NCBI RefSeq assembly: GCF_003148685.1
Contig: NZ_QGGR01000014.1
Location: 62,001-126,000 of the forward strand
Source of the DNA: Actinoplanes xinjiangensis
GTDB taxonomy: Bacteria > Actinomycetota > Actinomycetes > Mycobacteriales > Micromonosporaceae
Length of the DNA: 64,000 bases
Direction: 5' to 3'
Shown here: one piece after another, positions 55,403-63,640 of the stretch
Layout: each line of letters starts with the position of its first letter
Numbering within the stretch: the first letter of the stretch is position 1
The notes under the pieces: generated by a model
The model's database searches: none
Told to the model about the DNA's origin: nothing
What the model saw: the letters and a program-made list of their open reading frames with translations, nothing else
Position numbers and translations under genes: made by a program

Positions 55403-55446
55403 CCGGAGGGGTGGCGCCCGGCCGGGACCGGGCGCCGCCACTCCGG
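55403..55446 (-). promoter_or_regulatory. Stem-loop between GH74 and GH48 genes
   Basis: Arms 55403-55421 and 55428-55446 pair over 19 positions with two mismatches around a 6-base loop. It sits in the short gap between the two genes. It may terminate part of the transcripts or protect the GH48 mRNA end after processing. Confidence 0.6.
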
Positions 55447-55447
55447 T

Positions 55448-58120
55448 CTACGGGGTGGTGGAGCAGCTGATCGGGGACGGGACGGGGTTGGTGGTGCCGG
55501 TGTTGCTGCCGAGGAATCCGAAGGTGGTGGAAGCCCCGGACGACAGCGCGCCGTTGTAGCCGGCGTTCGCGACGGACACGGCGGTCCCGGACTGGGTGGC
55601 GGTACCGCCCCAGCCCTGGGTGACGACCTGCCCGGCGGTGTAGGACCAGCCGGCCCTCCAGCCGGTGACGGCGGTGGTCCCGGTGTTCTTGACCGTGATC
55701 TCGCCCTGGAAGCCGCCGGTCCACTGCCCGGTCACCCGGTAGGTGGCGGTGCAGCCGGTGGGGGTGCCGGGCGAGACGGAGACGGACGGCGAGACCGAGG
55801 CCGACGGCGAGACCGAGACCGAGGCCGACGAGCTCACCGATGCGGACGCCGGGACCGACGGGGTCGGGCTGGTGGGGCCGCCCTGCCGGTCGGCGTAGAG
55901 GATGCCCCGGCCGTTGGTGCCCAGGTAGACGCGGCCGTAGATGCGCGGGTCGCCGGCCAGGGCGTCGCCGGCGTTGCCGTACTGGTGCCTGTCGTCGTTG
56001 ATCCGCACCCAGTAGGCGCCGGTGTTGTCGGACCGGAAGACGCCGTCGACGCCGTCGACCGTGCCGACCAGGAAGACCGCCGGGCGCGTGGTCCCCGGCG
56101 CGGCCTTGCCGAACGCCACGTTGACGCCCTCGGAGACCCCGCCGCCGATCGCGGTGAACGTGCGGCCGGAGTCGGTGGAGCGCAGCAGCCCGGTCTTACC
56201 GGCCAGCCACACCTCGCCGGCGACTCCCGGCACCGCCTTCAGGTTGACCCGGCCGTCGGCGGGCATCGCGGCGGTCGACGCGGTGAATGTCGCGCCGCCG
56301 TCCGTGCTGGTGTAGAACCTGCCGGCGGCGTACCCGTAGAAGGTTCTGGGGTCGACCCGGTCGCTCTCCACCTTCGCCCCGGCCGGGATGCCGGTGGACG
56401 CGCTCCACGTGCTGCCCCGCGTGGTGGAGTAGTGCACGCCGACGCCGGCCGGCGACCAGACCACCGCGTTCGCGTCGGCGCCGACCGCGACGGTGCCGCC
56501 GCCGGTCACGCCGGACGGCTCCTGTCCCTGGTACCAGCTCTTGCCGCCGTCGTTGGAGACCCCGATGTGCGGTGCCGCGTCGGCGTTGCCGACCCGGACG
56601 AAGAACGAGGGGCTCAGCTCGGCGAAGTCCAGGCCGGTGTTGCTGCCCAGCGCCGGGGTGTCGTGGAAGCCCGCCGGCACCGCGTCGAGGTCGGCGTGGT
56701 GGAAACCACCGATGTCACCGAGGGCGCTGACCAGGGGCGCGCCGCTGGGCGGGCTGGCCAGGTCGAGGACCGCGGTCTCCTCCAGGCCCTTGGCCATCGG
56801 CTTGATCGTGACCGTCGTGTTGTTGTCCCAGTTGGTCAGCTGGGTGGTGCCGTAGACGGTGGCGCCGGTGCCGTAGAGCATCCGGTTGGAGTCGAACGGG
56901 TCGATCGCAAGGGACTCGTTCATCCAGCCGAGCTTCGGGCTCTCCTCGGGCGGCTGGGCGGTGCTGTTGAAGTCCAGCCACGGGTTCGCGGAGATGTCCA
57001 TGGTGTAGCGCTTGGTGCGGCTGGGGTAGCTGCTCCAGTCCCAGGCCCGGGTCCAGGTCGCCCCGTAGTCGGTGGAGCGGAAGAAGATCGCGTCCGGCCA
57101 CCAGGAGATCTGCGTGGCGACCATCAGGGTGCCCGGCTTCCGGGCGTCGACGGTCAGGCCGGAGTAGCCGTGGTAGCGGTCGGCGACCGGGGTCGGCGAG
57201 ATGTCGGTCCAGACGCCGGTGGTGGTGTCCAGCCGGGCGACCTGACCGGCCGCGCCGTCGTACGGCCCACCGGTGTCACTCGTCGCGATGAAGAGGTATC
57301 TGCCCTGGATCACGCCCTTGTGCGCGAGGTACCCGGTGGGCTGCCCGGGGACCCGCTCCCACGTCGCACCGGAGTCCGGCGACCGGTAGACCGGGTTCTC
57401 CTTGTCGGCCACCCCGACGTATACAGCCGGTGACGCCGGGTCGAAGGTGACCCATGTCAGACCTTGGTTCTGATTCAGATAGCCGTTCGGATCGGACGGG
57501 TCGGCGACGTAGTTACCGGCGTTCGGGAAGTCGGTCACTTTTCCCCACGTGGCGCCGTAGTCGGTGCTGCGCCAGAGCCCGTTTCCGCCCTCGGCGGCGA
57601 AATAGACGTTCCGGTTGTTCCGCGGGTCGACGGCGAGCCGTTCACCCATCCCCCGGCCCGGCATGTTCCCGCCGACCTTGAACGGCAGATACGTCCGTGA
57701 CCAGGTGTTTCCCTTGTCGGTCGAGCGCAGGATCGCGCCGTTGTTCGGGTCCCAGCCGTTCGTGTACATGCCGACGGCGGCGTAGACGCGGTTCGTGTCG
57801 ACCGGGTCGGCGGCGATGCTCAGGACACCGTTGTGACCCCAGTCGTCCTGTCCGACCCAGTCCAGCAGCGGGGTCCAGCTCTGCGCCGGCTGGTTCCAGC
57901 GGTAGGCGCCACCGATGTCGGTGCGGGCGTAGATGAGGTCCTTCTCGCCCGGGTTGAAGACGACACCGGGGACGAACCCGCCACCGTCAATGCGAACGTT
58001 TTTCCAGGTGTAGGGCTCTGCGGGGGCGGCGGCGGCGCCCTCTGGGCCGGAGGCTACGACGACCGCGGTCGCCGCCGTCACGAGAGCGGCGACGATGGCG
58101 AAGCCGGGGGACCTTCGCAT
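55448..58120 (-). CDS. GH74 xyloglucanase with C-terminal CBM2
   Basis: Start chosen at the ATG at 58120 (MRRSPGFAIVAALV), with AAAGGG eight bases upstream; an ATG at 58138 has no site. Signal peptide ends near ...AAAAPAEP. The catalytic part (about 40-750) is a pair of seven-bladed propellers with repeated BNR/Asp-box motifs (STDKGNTW, STDYGATW, SPDSGATW, STDGGATF) and the RIDGGGFVPGVVFNP and DIGGAYRW stretches typical of GH74. A Ser/Val/Pro linker (about 760-795) leads to CBM2 (about 797-890). It cleaves the xyloglucan coat of cellulose. First gene of the operon, with a CebR-type box 32 bases upstream. Confidence 0.96.
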   Translation of the reverse strand: MRRSPGFAIVAALVTAATAVVVASGPEGAAAAPAEPYTWKNVRIDGGGFVPGVVFNPGEKDLIYARTDIGGAYRWNQPAQSWTPLLDWVGQDDWGHNGVLSIAADPVDTNRVYAAVGMYTNGWDPNNGAILRSTDKGNTWSRTYLPFKVGGNMPGRGMGERLAVDPRNNRNVYFAAEGGNGLWRSTDYGATWGKVTDFPNAGNYVADPSDPNGYLNQNQGLTWVTFDPASPAVYVGVADKENPVYRSPDSGATWERVPGQPTGYLAHKGVIQGRYLFIATSDTGGPYDGAAGQVARLDTTTGVWTDISPTPVADRYHGYSGLTVDARKPGTLMVATQISWWPDAIFFRSTDYGATWTRAWDWSSYPSRTKRYTMDISANPWLDFNSTAQPPEESPKLGWMNESLAIDPFDSNRMLYGTGATVYGTTQLTNWDNNTTVTIKPMAKGLEETAVLDLASPPSGAPLVSALGDIGGFHHADLDAVPAGFHDTPALGSNTGLDFAELSPSFFVRVGNADAAPHIGVSNDGGKSWYQGQEPSGVTGGGTVAVGADANAVVWSPAGVGVHYSTTRGSTWSASTGIPAGAKVESDRVDPRTFYGYAAGRFYTSTDGGATFTASTAAMPADGRVNLKAVPGVAGEVWLAGKTGLLRSTDSGRTFTAIGGGVSEGVNVAFGKAAPGTTRPAVFLVGTVDGVDGVFRSDNTGAYWVRINDDRHQYGNAGDALAGDPRIYGRVYLGTNGRGILYADRQGGPTSPTPSVPASASVSSSASVSVSPSASVSPSVSVSPGTPTGCTATYRVTGQWTGGFQGEITVKNTGTTAVTGWRAGWSYTAGQVVTQGWGGTATQSGTAVSVANAGYNGALSSGASTTFGFLGSNTGTTNPVPSPISCSTTP

Positions 58121-58151
58121 GGATGGGGACCCTTTCATTGAAAGGCATGAG

Positions 58152-58165
58152 TGGGAGCGCTCCCA
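58152..58165. promoter_or_regulatory. CebR-type LacI-family operator
   Basis: TGGGAGCGCTCCCA, identical to the box at 23599-23612, lies 32 bases upstream of the GH74 start on the minus strand. The rest of the 58121-58432 gap has the promoters of GH74 and the divergent ugd gene but no other feature I can name. Confidence 0.92.
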
Positions 58166-58432
58166 GAAGCGTCGGTCGCTGTCATCTTGATGTCAAGAGC
58201 CGGAAACTTCTCGGAGATGTTCGGGTTGCCGGGATTCGACCGTTCACCCCGTGGGAACCAACACGACATTAAGTGACAATTAGCCGCTGGAAGGGCTGTG
58301 TATCATTCGGCCGGAACACGCAGGTCGGCACCATCCGAGGCGCCGGCCGGCCGGCCCGGCGAGAGGCCGGTTGGGCCACTTGGCGAATACGTGGCGTAAC
58401 CGCGGGTACGGCATAGCGGTGGAGGAGATTGC

Positions 58433-59797
58433 ATGAAGGTTTGCGTTATCGGTACCGGCTATGTCGGCCTGACCACGGGCGTCAGCCTGGCCTTCCTCGG
58501 TCACGAGGTGACCTGTGTCGACCTCGACCAGGCCAAGGTCGACATGCTGCGCGGCGGCAAGTGCCCGATCTACGAGCCCGGGATGGAGGACCTGCTCGCC
58601 GAGGCGGCGCAGAACCTCACCTTCACCACCTCGTATGAGGAGGCCGTCCCCGGTGCGGACGTCGTGTTCGTGGCGGTGCAGACCCCGTCGGCCGAGGACG
58701 GCAGTCCCGACCTCCGCTATCTCCGCCGCGCCGCCGAGAGTGTCGCGCAGAGCCTGAACCACGACTTCACCGTCGTGGTCAACAAGTCCACCGTGCCGAT
58801 CGGCAGCGGCAACTGGGTCGACGCCATCCTGCGCGACTCGTTCGTGCAGCGCGAGGACCGTCCCGAGGGCGTCGAGTTCGCCGTCGCGTCGAACCCGGAG
58901 TTCCTGCGCGAGGGCAACGCGATCGCGGACACCCTCTACCCGGACCGGATCGTCATCGGCTCGGACAACCCGCGCAGCCTCGAGGTGCTCAACCGCCTCT
59001 ACCGGCCGATCATCAACCAGACGTTCACGCCGCCGACCTTCCTGCCCCGGCCGGAGGACGCGAACGCGGTTCCGCTGGTCTCCACCGACCTGGCCTCGGC
59101 CGAGCTGATCAAGTACGCGGCGAACGCGTTCCTGGCCCTGAAGATCAGCTACGCGAACGAGATCGGCCAGCTCGCCGCCAAGGTCGGCGCCGACATCACC
59201 GAGGTCGCCCGCGGCATGGGCCTGGACCAGCGGATCGGCTCCCGGTTCCTCCAGCCCGGCGTGGGCTGGGGCGGCTCCTGCTTCGGCAAGGACACCAAGG
59301 CGCTGATCGCCACCGCGTCGGAGTACAACCTCGACATGCCGATCGTGAAGGCGGCGCGCGAGGTCAACAGCCGGCAGCGGGCGATCGCCGTCGAGCGGCT
59401 GCAGGACGAGCTGCGGATCCTCAAGGGCCGCAAGATCGGCCTGCTCGGCCTGGCCTTCAAGCCGAACACCGACGACCTGCGCGACGCGCCTGCCCTGGAC
59501 ATCGCGAACTCGCTGATCGCCCGGGGTGCGCGGGTCAAGCTGCACGACCCGGTGGCGACCGGCCGCTTCCGCATCGAGCAGCCGGAGCTGGCGGCGTACC
59601 TGAGCGAGACCATCGACGACGTGTTCGCCGACTGCGACGCGGTCGTGCTGGTCACCGAGTGGGCGCAGTACCTGGAGCTGGACTGGTCGAAGTTCGTCGG
59701 CCTGATGCGTACCCCGATCCTGCTGGACGGCCGGCACGTGCTCGACGCCGACCGGATGCGCCGTCTCGGCTACCGCTACGTGGCGGTATCCGGGTAG
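58433..59797 (+). CDS. ugd: UDP-glucose 6-dehydrogenase
   Basis: The ATG follows GTGGAGGAGATTGC; 454 residues. Rossmann NAD site VCVIGTGYVGLTTGVSLAFLG at the N-terminus, STVPIGSGNW, central LLKYAANAFLALKISYANE-like helix (LIKYAANAFLALKISY, about 225), catalytic Cys in GVGWGGSCFGKD (about 282), and C-terminal RKIGLLGLAFKPNTDDLRDAP. It oxidises UDP-glucose to UDP-glucuronate in two NAD-dependent steps for cell-wall or exopolysaccharide sugars. It is a single gene closed by a strong terminator. Confidence 0.95.
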   Translation: MKVCVIGTGYVGLTTGVSLAFLGHEVTCVDLDQAKVDMLRGGKCPIYEPGMEDLLAEAAQNLTFTTSYEEAVPGADVVFVAVQTPSAEDGSPDLRYLRRAAESVAQSLNHDFTVVVNKSTVPIGSGNWVDAILRDSFVQREDRPEGVEFAVASNPEFLREGNAIADTLYPDRIVIGSDNPRSLEVLNRLYRPIINQTFTPPTFLPRPEDANAVPLVSTDLASAELIKYAANAFLALKISYANEIGQLAAKVGADITEVARGMGLDQRIGSRFLQPGVGWGGSCFGKDTKALIATASEYNLDMPIVKAAREVNSRQRAIAVERLQDELRILKGRKIGLLGLAFKPNTDDLRDAPALDIANSLIARGARVKLHDPVATGRFRIEQPELAAYLSETIDDVFADCDAVVLVTEWAQYLELDWSKFVGLMRTPILLDGRHVLDADRMRRLGYRYVAVSG

Positions 59798-59817
59798 GCA
59801 CGGGTAGACGTACGTCA

Positions 59818-59858
59818 ACCGCCGCGACGGCCACGGGCCGTCGCGGCGGTTTCTTTTT
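59818..59858 (+). terminator. Rho-independent terminator after ugd
   Basis: A 15-bp perfect GC stem (59818-59832 with 59836-59850), 3-base loop, then TTCTTTTT. Classic intrinsic terminator. Confidence 0.95.
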
Positions 59859-59993
59859 GCGGATCACCGAACCGGGCTTACCGCGAACCCAGCAAAACCG
59901 GCTCACACCATACTTGAGTGACGTTTAGTCCGGTTAAATACGGTTAAAGGCGTACCACTCCGGTCGGCAGCCGGTAGGCTCTTCCGCCAATCT

Positions 59994-60009
59994 CCTTAAC
60001 CGGTTAAGG
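59994..60009. promoter_or_regulatory. Perfect 16-bp palindrome, probable operator
   Basis: CCTTAACCGGTTAAGG equals its reverse complement; the central CG and half-site structure suit a LacI-family regulator. Similar CGGTTAAA half-sites lie about 50-65 bases upstream. Confidence 0.65.
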
Positions 60010-60081
60010 TGCCGGTAGGTCGCAGCGATATCGTTACCGACTCGATCGCGCTGAAATCATTGCGCAACTTGCCGGTTACCT

Positions 60082-60098
60082 CTTGACTGTTGGTCAAG
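60082..60098. promoter_or_regulatory. 17-bp inverted repeat upstream of aglE
   Basis: CTTGAC-TGTTG-GTCAAG, 60 bases before the aglE start. It could be an operator in the leader region or part of the promoter. Confidence 0.45.
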
Positions 60099-60158
60099 AA
60101 GCGCTTCGGACGGCGGCGTCGCGAGACGCCGGAGGCGCTATATGACATAGGGAGCGGT

Positions 60159-61532
60159 ATGTTCGTTCAACGTGGGAGTTCGCGATCGCGGATCGCGCTC
60201 GCCGGTGCCCTCAGCGCGGGCCTGGTTCTCGGCCTGAGCGCCTGCGCGGACAGTAAGGACGACGGAGGCAGCGGCACGGTTCCCGCCTCGTCGCTCGGAG
60301 CCATCGACTGCACGCCCTACACCGCGTTCGGTGACCTCAAGGGCAAGGAAGTCTCGATCTACACGGGCATCGTGACCCCGGAGGACGCCCCGCAGAAGCA
60401 GTCCTACAAGCCCTTCGAGGACTGCACCGGCGTCACCATCAAGTACGAGGGCGACAAGGCCTTCGAGACCCAGGTCCTGATCCGCGCCGAGGCCGGCAAC
60501 CCGCCGGACGTCGCCTTCGTGCCGCAGCCGGGCCTGCTCCAGCGTCTGGTCGCCACCGGCAAGGCCAAGGAGGCCCCCGCCGAGACGGCCGCGCTCGTCG
60601 ACAAGAACTTCGGCGCCGACTGGAAGGCGTACGGAACGGTCGACGGCAAGTTCTACGCCGCGCCGCTGGGTGCCAACGTGAAGTCGCTCGTGTGGTACTC
60701 CCCCAAGGAGTTCACCGACAACGGCTACACCGTGCCCACCACGCTCGCCGAGCTCAAGACCCTGAGCGACAAGATCGCCGCCACCGGCAAGAAGCCGTGG
60801 TGCGCGGGCATCTCCTCCGGTGAGGCGACCGGCTGGCCGATGACCGACTGGATGGAGGACTTCTACCTCCGGCTCAACGGCGTCGACGCCTACGACAAGT
60901 GGGTTAAGCACGAGACCCCGTTCAACAGCCCCGAGTCCACCAAGGCCCTCGACGCCGTCGGTGAGTACCTGAAGAACGACAAGTACGTCAACGGCGGTCT
61001 CGGCGACGTCAAGAGCATCGCCAGCACCACGTTCCAGGACGCCGGCCTCCAGATCATCGAGGGCGCCTGCTCGCTGCACCGCCAGGCCAGCTTCTACGCG
61101 GCCAACTTCGACAAGAACACCAAGGTGGCCGAGGACGGCGACGTCTACGCCTTCTACCTGCCGGGTGAGACCGCCGACAAGAAGCCGGTTCTCGGTGGCG
61201 GCGAGTTCGTCCTCGCGTTCGCGGACCGTCCGGAGGTCAAGGCCTTCCAGACCTTCCTGGCGACCGACACCTGGGCCAACGCCAAGGCGAAGGTCTCCTC
61301 GGGCTGGGTGAGCGCCAACAAGGGCCTCCAGATCTCCAACCTGGTGAACCCGATCGACCAGCTGTCCGCCAAGATCCTCCAGGACCCGAACGCGCAGTTC
61401 CGCTTCGACGGCTCGGACATGATGCCCGCCGCGGTCGGCTCCAACGCGTTCTGGAAGCAGGCCACCAACTGGATCACCGGTCAGGACACCAAGAAGACCC
61501 TCGACGCCATCGAGGCCGCGTGGCCCAAGTGA
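60159..61532 (+). CDS. aglE: Alpha-glucoside ABC transporter substrate-binding lipoprotein
   Basis: Start chosen at the ATG at 60159 (MFVQRGSSRSRIALAG), preceded by GGGAGCGGT; an upstream in-frame start at 60090 would put basic residues before the signal. Lipobox LGLSACADS (Cys about 28). The 457-residue protein resembles AglE-type binding proteins: CTPYTAFGDLKGKEVSIYTG (about 48-67), EDCTGVTIKYEGDKAFETQ, AGNPPDVAFVPQPGLLQRL, GWPMTDWMEDFYLRL and a paired Cys in IEGACSLHRQASFY. It captures maltose/trehalose-like alpha-glucosides for the following permeases. Confidence 0.92.
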   Translation: MFVQRGSSRSRIALAGALSAGLVLGLSACADSKDDGGSGTVPASSLGAIDCTPYTAFGDLKGKEVSIYTGIVTPEDAPQKQSYKPFEDCTGVTIKYEGDKAFETQVLIRAEAGNPPDVAFVPQPGLLQRLVATGKAKEAPAETAALVDKNFGADWKAYGTVDGKFYAAPLGANVKSLVWYSPKEFTDNGYTVPTTLAELKTLSDKIAATGKKPWCAGISSGEATGWPMTDWMEDFYLRLNGVDAYDKWVKHETPFNSPESTKALDAVGEYLKNDKYVNGGLGDVKSIASTTFQDAGLQIIEGACSLHRQASFYAANFDKNTKVAEDGDVYAFYLPGETADKKPVLGGGEFVLAFADRPEVKAFQTFLATDTWANAKAKVSSGWVSANKGLQISNLVNPIDQLSAKILQDPNAQFRFDGSDMMPAAVGSNAFWKQATNWITGQDTKKTLDAIEAAWPK

Positions 61533-61548
61533 CCCAATAGCTGCACCG

Positions 61549-61578
61549 GGGCCGGTCGGGATATCGCCCGACCGGCCC
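61549..61578 (+). promoter_or_regulatory. Intercistronic stem-loop between aglE and aglF
   Basis: A perfect 12-bp stem (GGGCCGGTCGGG arms) with a 6-base loop ATATCG, 16 bases after the aglE stop. There is no immediate T-run. Such hairpins often keep binding-protein transcripts more abundant than permease transcripts. Confidence 0.75.
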
Positions 61579-61653
61579 TAGCAGTCTGATCACTTCTGTT
61601 CTTCACTTATTACCTCTTCACCCCTCCGTACGTACTGAGGAGGAACGGGCCGC

Positions 61654-62631
61654 GTGTTCACCACCGCCACCACCACATCTCAGAAGATCCTGCAGATGTT
61701 CGCGGCGATCCTTCTGTTCGCCGCCGTCATCGGCCTGATCCTGTTCATCGCCGGCCGGTTCACCGGTAAGCGTGACCGCGCGATCGCCGCGCTCTACCTC
61801 GGCCCGACCGTGCTGATGCTCAGCGTCGGGCTGCTCTACCCCGGTCTGCGGACCATCTACCAGTCGTTCCTCGACGCCTCGCTGAAGAACTTCATCGGGT
61901 TCGACAACTACGTGACGATCCTCAGCGATCCGGAACAGCTGACGGTCCTGCGCAACACCGCGTTCTGGGTGCTGGTCACCCCGTTCGTCGCGACCGGCGT
62001 GGGCCTGCTCTACGCCATCCTGGTCGACAAGGCCCGGATGGAGTCGTTCGCCAAGGCGCTGATCTTCCTGCCGATGTCGATCTCGTTCGTCGCGGCCGGC
62101 GTCATCTGGAAGTTCATGTACGAGTTCCGGCCCGACCAGGGGAACATCAAGCAGATCGGCTTCGTCAACCAGCTCATCGTCTGGCTCGGCGGGGAACCTC
62201 AGCAGCTGCTCATCGACTCGCCGCTGAACACGTTCCTGCTGATCGCCGTGATGGTCTGGATCCAGGCCGGCTTCGCGATGACCGTGCTGTCGGCGGCCAT
62301 CAAGGCGATCCCGGACGACATCATCGAGGCCGCCCGCCTCGACGGCGTCGGCCCCTGGGGCATGTTCCGGTTCGTGACCCTCCCGGCGATCCGCCCGGCG
62401 GTCATCGTCGTCATCACCACCATCGCGATCGGCACCCTGAAGGTCTTCGACATCGTCCAGACCATGACCGGCGGCCGGTTCGACACCAGCGTCATCGCGA
62501 ACGAGTTCTACAGCCAGACCTTCCGCAGCGACAACCGGGGCCTCGGCGCCGCGCTCGCGGTGGTGCTGTTCATCCTCGTCATCCCGATCGTCGTCTACAA
62601 CATCCGCCAGCTTCGCCGATCGGAGGCGTGA
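61654..62631 (+). CDS. aglF: Alpha-glucoside ABC permease, AglF type
   Basis: GTG start after AGGAGGAACGGG; 325 residues. An N-terminal extra helix (ILQMFAAILLFAAVIGLILFI) precedes the six-helix MalF-like core (YLGPTVLMLSVGLLYPGLRTIYQSF, in parts; EAA loop IIEAARLDGVGPWGMFRFVTLPA near 222-245). It pairs with AglG. The stop overlaps the next start by one base (TGATG). Confidence 0.92.
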   Translation: MFTTATTTSQKILQMFAAILLFAAVIGLILFIAGRFTGKRDRAIAALYLGPTVLMLSVGLLYPGLRTIYQSFLDASLKNFIGFDNYVTILSDPEQLTVLRNTAFWVLVTPFVATGVGLLYAILVDKARMESFAKALIFLPMSISFVAAGVIWKFMYEFRPDQGNIKQIGFVNQLIVWLGGEPQQLLIDSPLNTFLLIAVMVWIQAGFAMTVLSAAIKAIPDDIIEAARLDGVGPWGMFRFVTLPAIRPAVIVVITTIAIGTLKVFDIVQTMTGGRFDTSVIANEFYSQTFRSDNRGLGAALAVVLFILVIPIVVYNIRQLRRSEA

Positions 62632-63551
62632 TGACCACCGCAGCACCCCTCACCACCACTCCGGTCGCGACGACGGAGACCAAGAAGCTGTCCGCCGCCG
62701 CGTCGGCGAAGGCGAAGCTCACCTCACCGTGGGCGTCGCTCGCCGCGGTCGTCCTGGCCGTGCTCTGGACGATCCCGACGTTCGGGCTGCTCATCACGTC
62801 GTTCCGGACGACGGAGGACATCCGGCGCAGTGGCTGGTGGACGACGTTCACCAACCCGCTGTTCACGCTGGACAACTACAAGGCGGTCCTGGACCCCGAG
62901 CAGGCCGGCGCCAACCTGCCGGACTCGTTCCTGAACTCGCTGGTCATGACGATCCCGTCGGTGATCATCCCGCTGTGCCTGGCGTCGCTCGCTGCGTACG
63001 CGTTCGCGTGGATGAACTTCCCCGGCAAGAACATCCTGTTCATCGCGATCTTCGCGTTGCAGATCGTCCCGCTGCAGGTCACCCTCCTGCCGCTGCTCCA
63101 GCTGTTCGTGGCCTGGGACATCGACGGCACGTTCTGGACCGTCTGGCTGTCGCACTCGACGTTCGCGCTGCCGCTGGCGATCTACCTGCTGCACAACTTC
63201 ATCAAAGAGGTGCCGGCCAGCCTCATCGAGGCGGCCCGGATCGACGGCGCGGGCCACGTGTCGATCTTCTTCCGGGTGCTGCTGCCGCTGCTCACCCCGG
63301 CGCTGGCGGCCTTCGGCATCTTCCAGTTCCTGTGGGTGTGGAACGACCTGCTGGTCTCGTTGACGTTCGCCGGCGCGCCGGCGATCTCCCCGCTGACCGT
63401 GCAGCTGTCCAACCTCACCGGCACCCGGGGCACCGCCTGGTACCTGTTGTCGGCCGGTGCGTTCGTCTCGATCATCGTGCCGGTCACGGTGTTCCTGCTG
63501 CTCCAGCGCTACTTCGTCCGCGGCCTGCTCGCGGGCAGCGTCAAGGGCTGA
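62631..63551 (+). CDS. aglG: Alpha-glucoside ABC permease, AglG type
   Basis: The ATG follows CGGAGGCGTG; 306 residues. Soluble N-terminus of about 35 residues, six helices and an EAA loop (SLIEAARIDGAGHVSIFFRVLLP, in parts near 200-222), with NDLLVSLTFAG near 245. The final helix ends in LLQRYFVRGLLAGSVKG, the typical MalG-type C-terminus. No ATPase gene follows; a terminator closes the operon, so a shared MsiK-like ATPase encoded elsewhere is expected. Confidence 0.92.
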   Translation: MTTAAPLTTTPVATTETKKLSAAASAKAKLTSPWASLAAVVLAVLWTIPTFGLLITSFRTTEDIRRSGWWTTFTNPLFTLDNYKAVLDPEQAGANLPDSFLNSLVMTIPSVIIPLCLASLAAYAFAWMNFPGKNILFIAIFALQIVPLQVTLLPLLQLFVAWDIDGTFWTVWLSHSTFALPLAIYLLHNFIKEVPASLIEAARIDGAGHVSIFFRVLLPLLTPALAAFGIFQFLWVWNDLLVSLTFAGAPAISPLTVQLSNLTGTRGTAWYLLSAGAFVSIIVPVTVFLLLQRYFVRGLLAGSVKG

Positions 63552-63570
63552 CCCACCCGCAGCACAGCGC

Positions 63571-63603
63571 GAAGGCCGCATCCTCCACGAGGGTGCGGCC
63601 TTC
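63571..63603 (+). terminator. Hairpin terminator after aglG
   Basis: A 15-bp stem (63571-63585 with 63589-63603, one T-G wobble) and 3-base loop, then TTG. It lies between aglG and a convergent gene, so it may serve both strands. Confidence 0.8.
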
Positions 63604-63640
63604 TTGCACGCCGCACGGCCGCGTCCGCGCATTCCACCCC

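Larger units (their letters stand above)
59859..60158. other. Promoter and operator region of the alpha-glucoside operon
   Basis: An AT-richer gap upstream of aglE. It has several CGGTTAA half-sites (near 59929 and 59940), the perfect palindrome at 59994 and the inverted repeat at 60082. No gene is supported; a short open frame starting at 60090 only extends aglE upstream. Confidence 0.6.

Noticed and set aside
52528..55470. 980-codon plus-strand open frame opposite GH48
   Set aside because: Shadow of the clearly recognised cellulase; composition is Arg/Gly/Val-rich and it contains no domain.
55985..57433. Plus-strand open frame opposite GH74
   Set aside because: Antisense shadow without motifs or ribosome-binding site.
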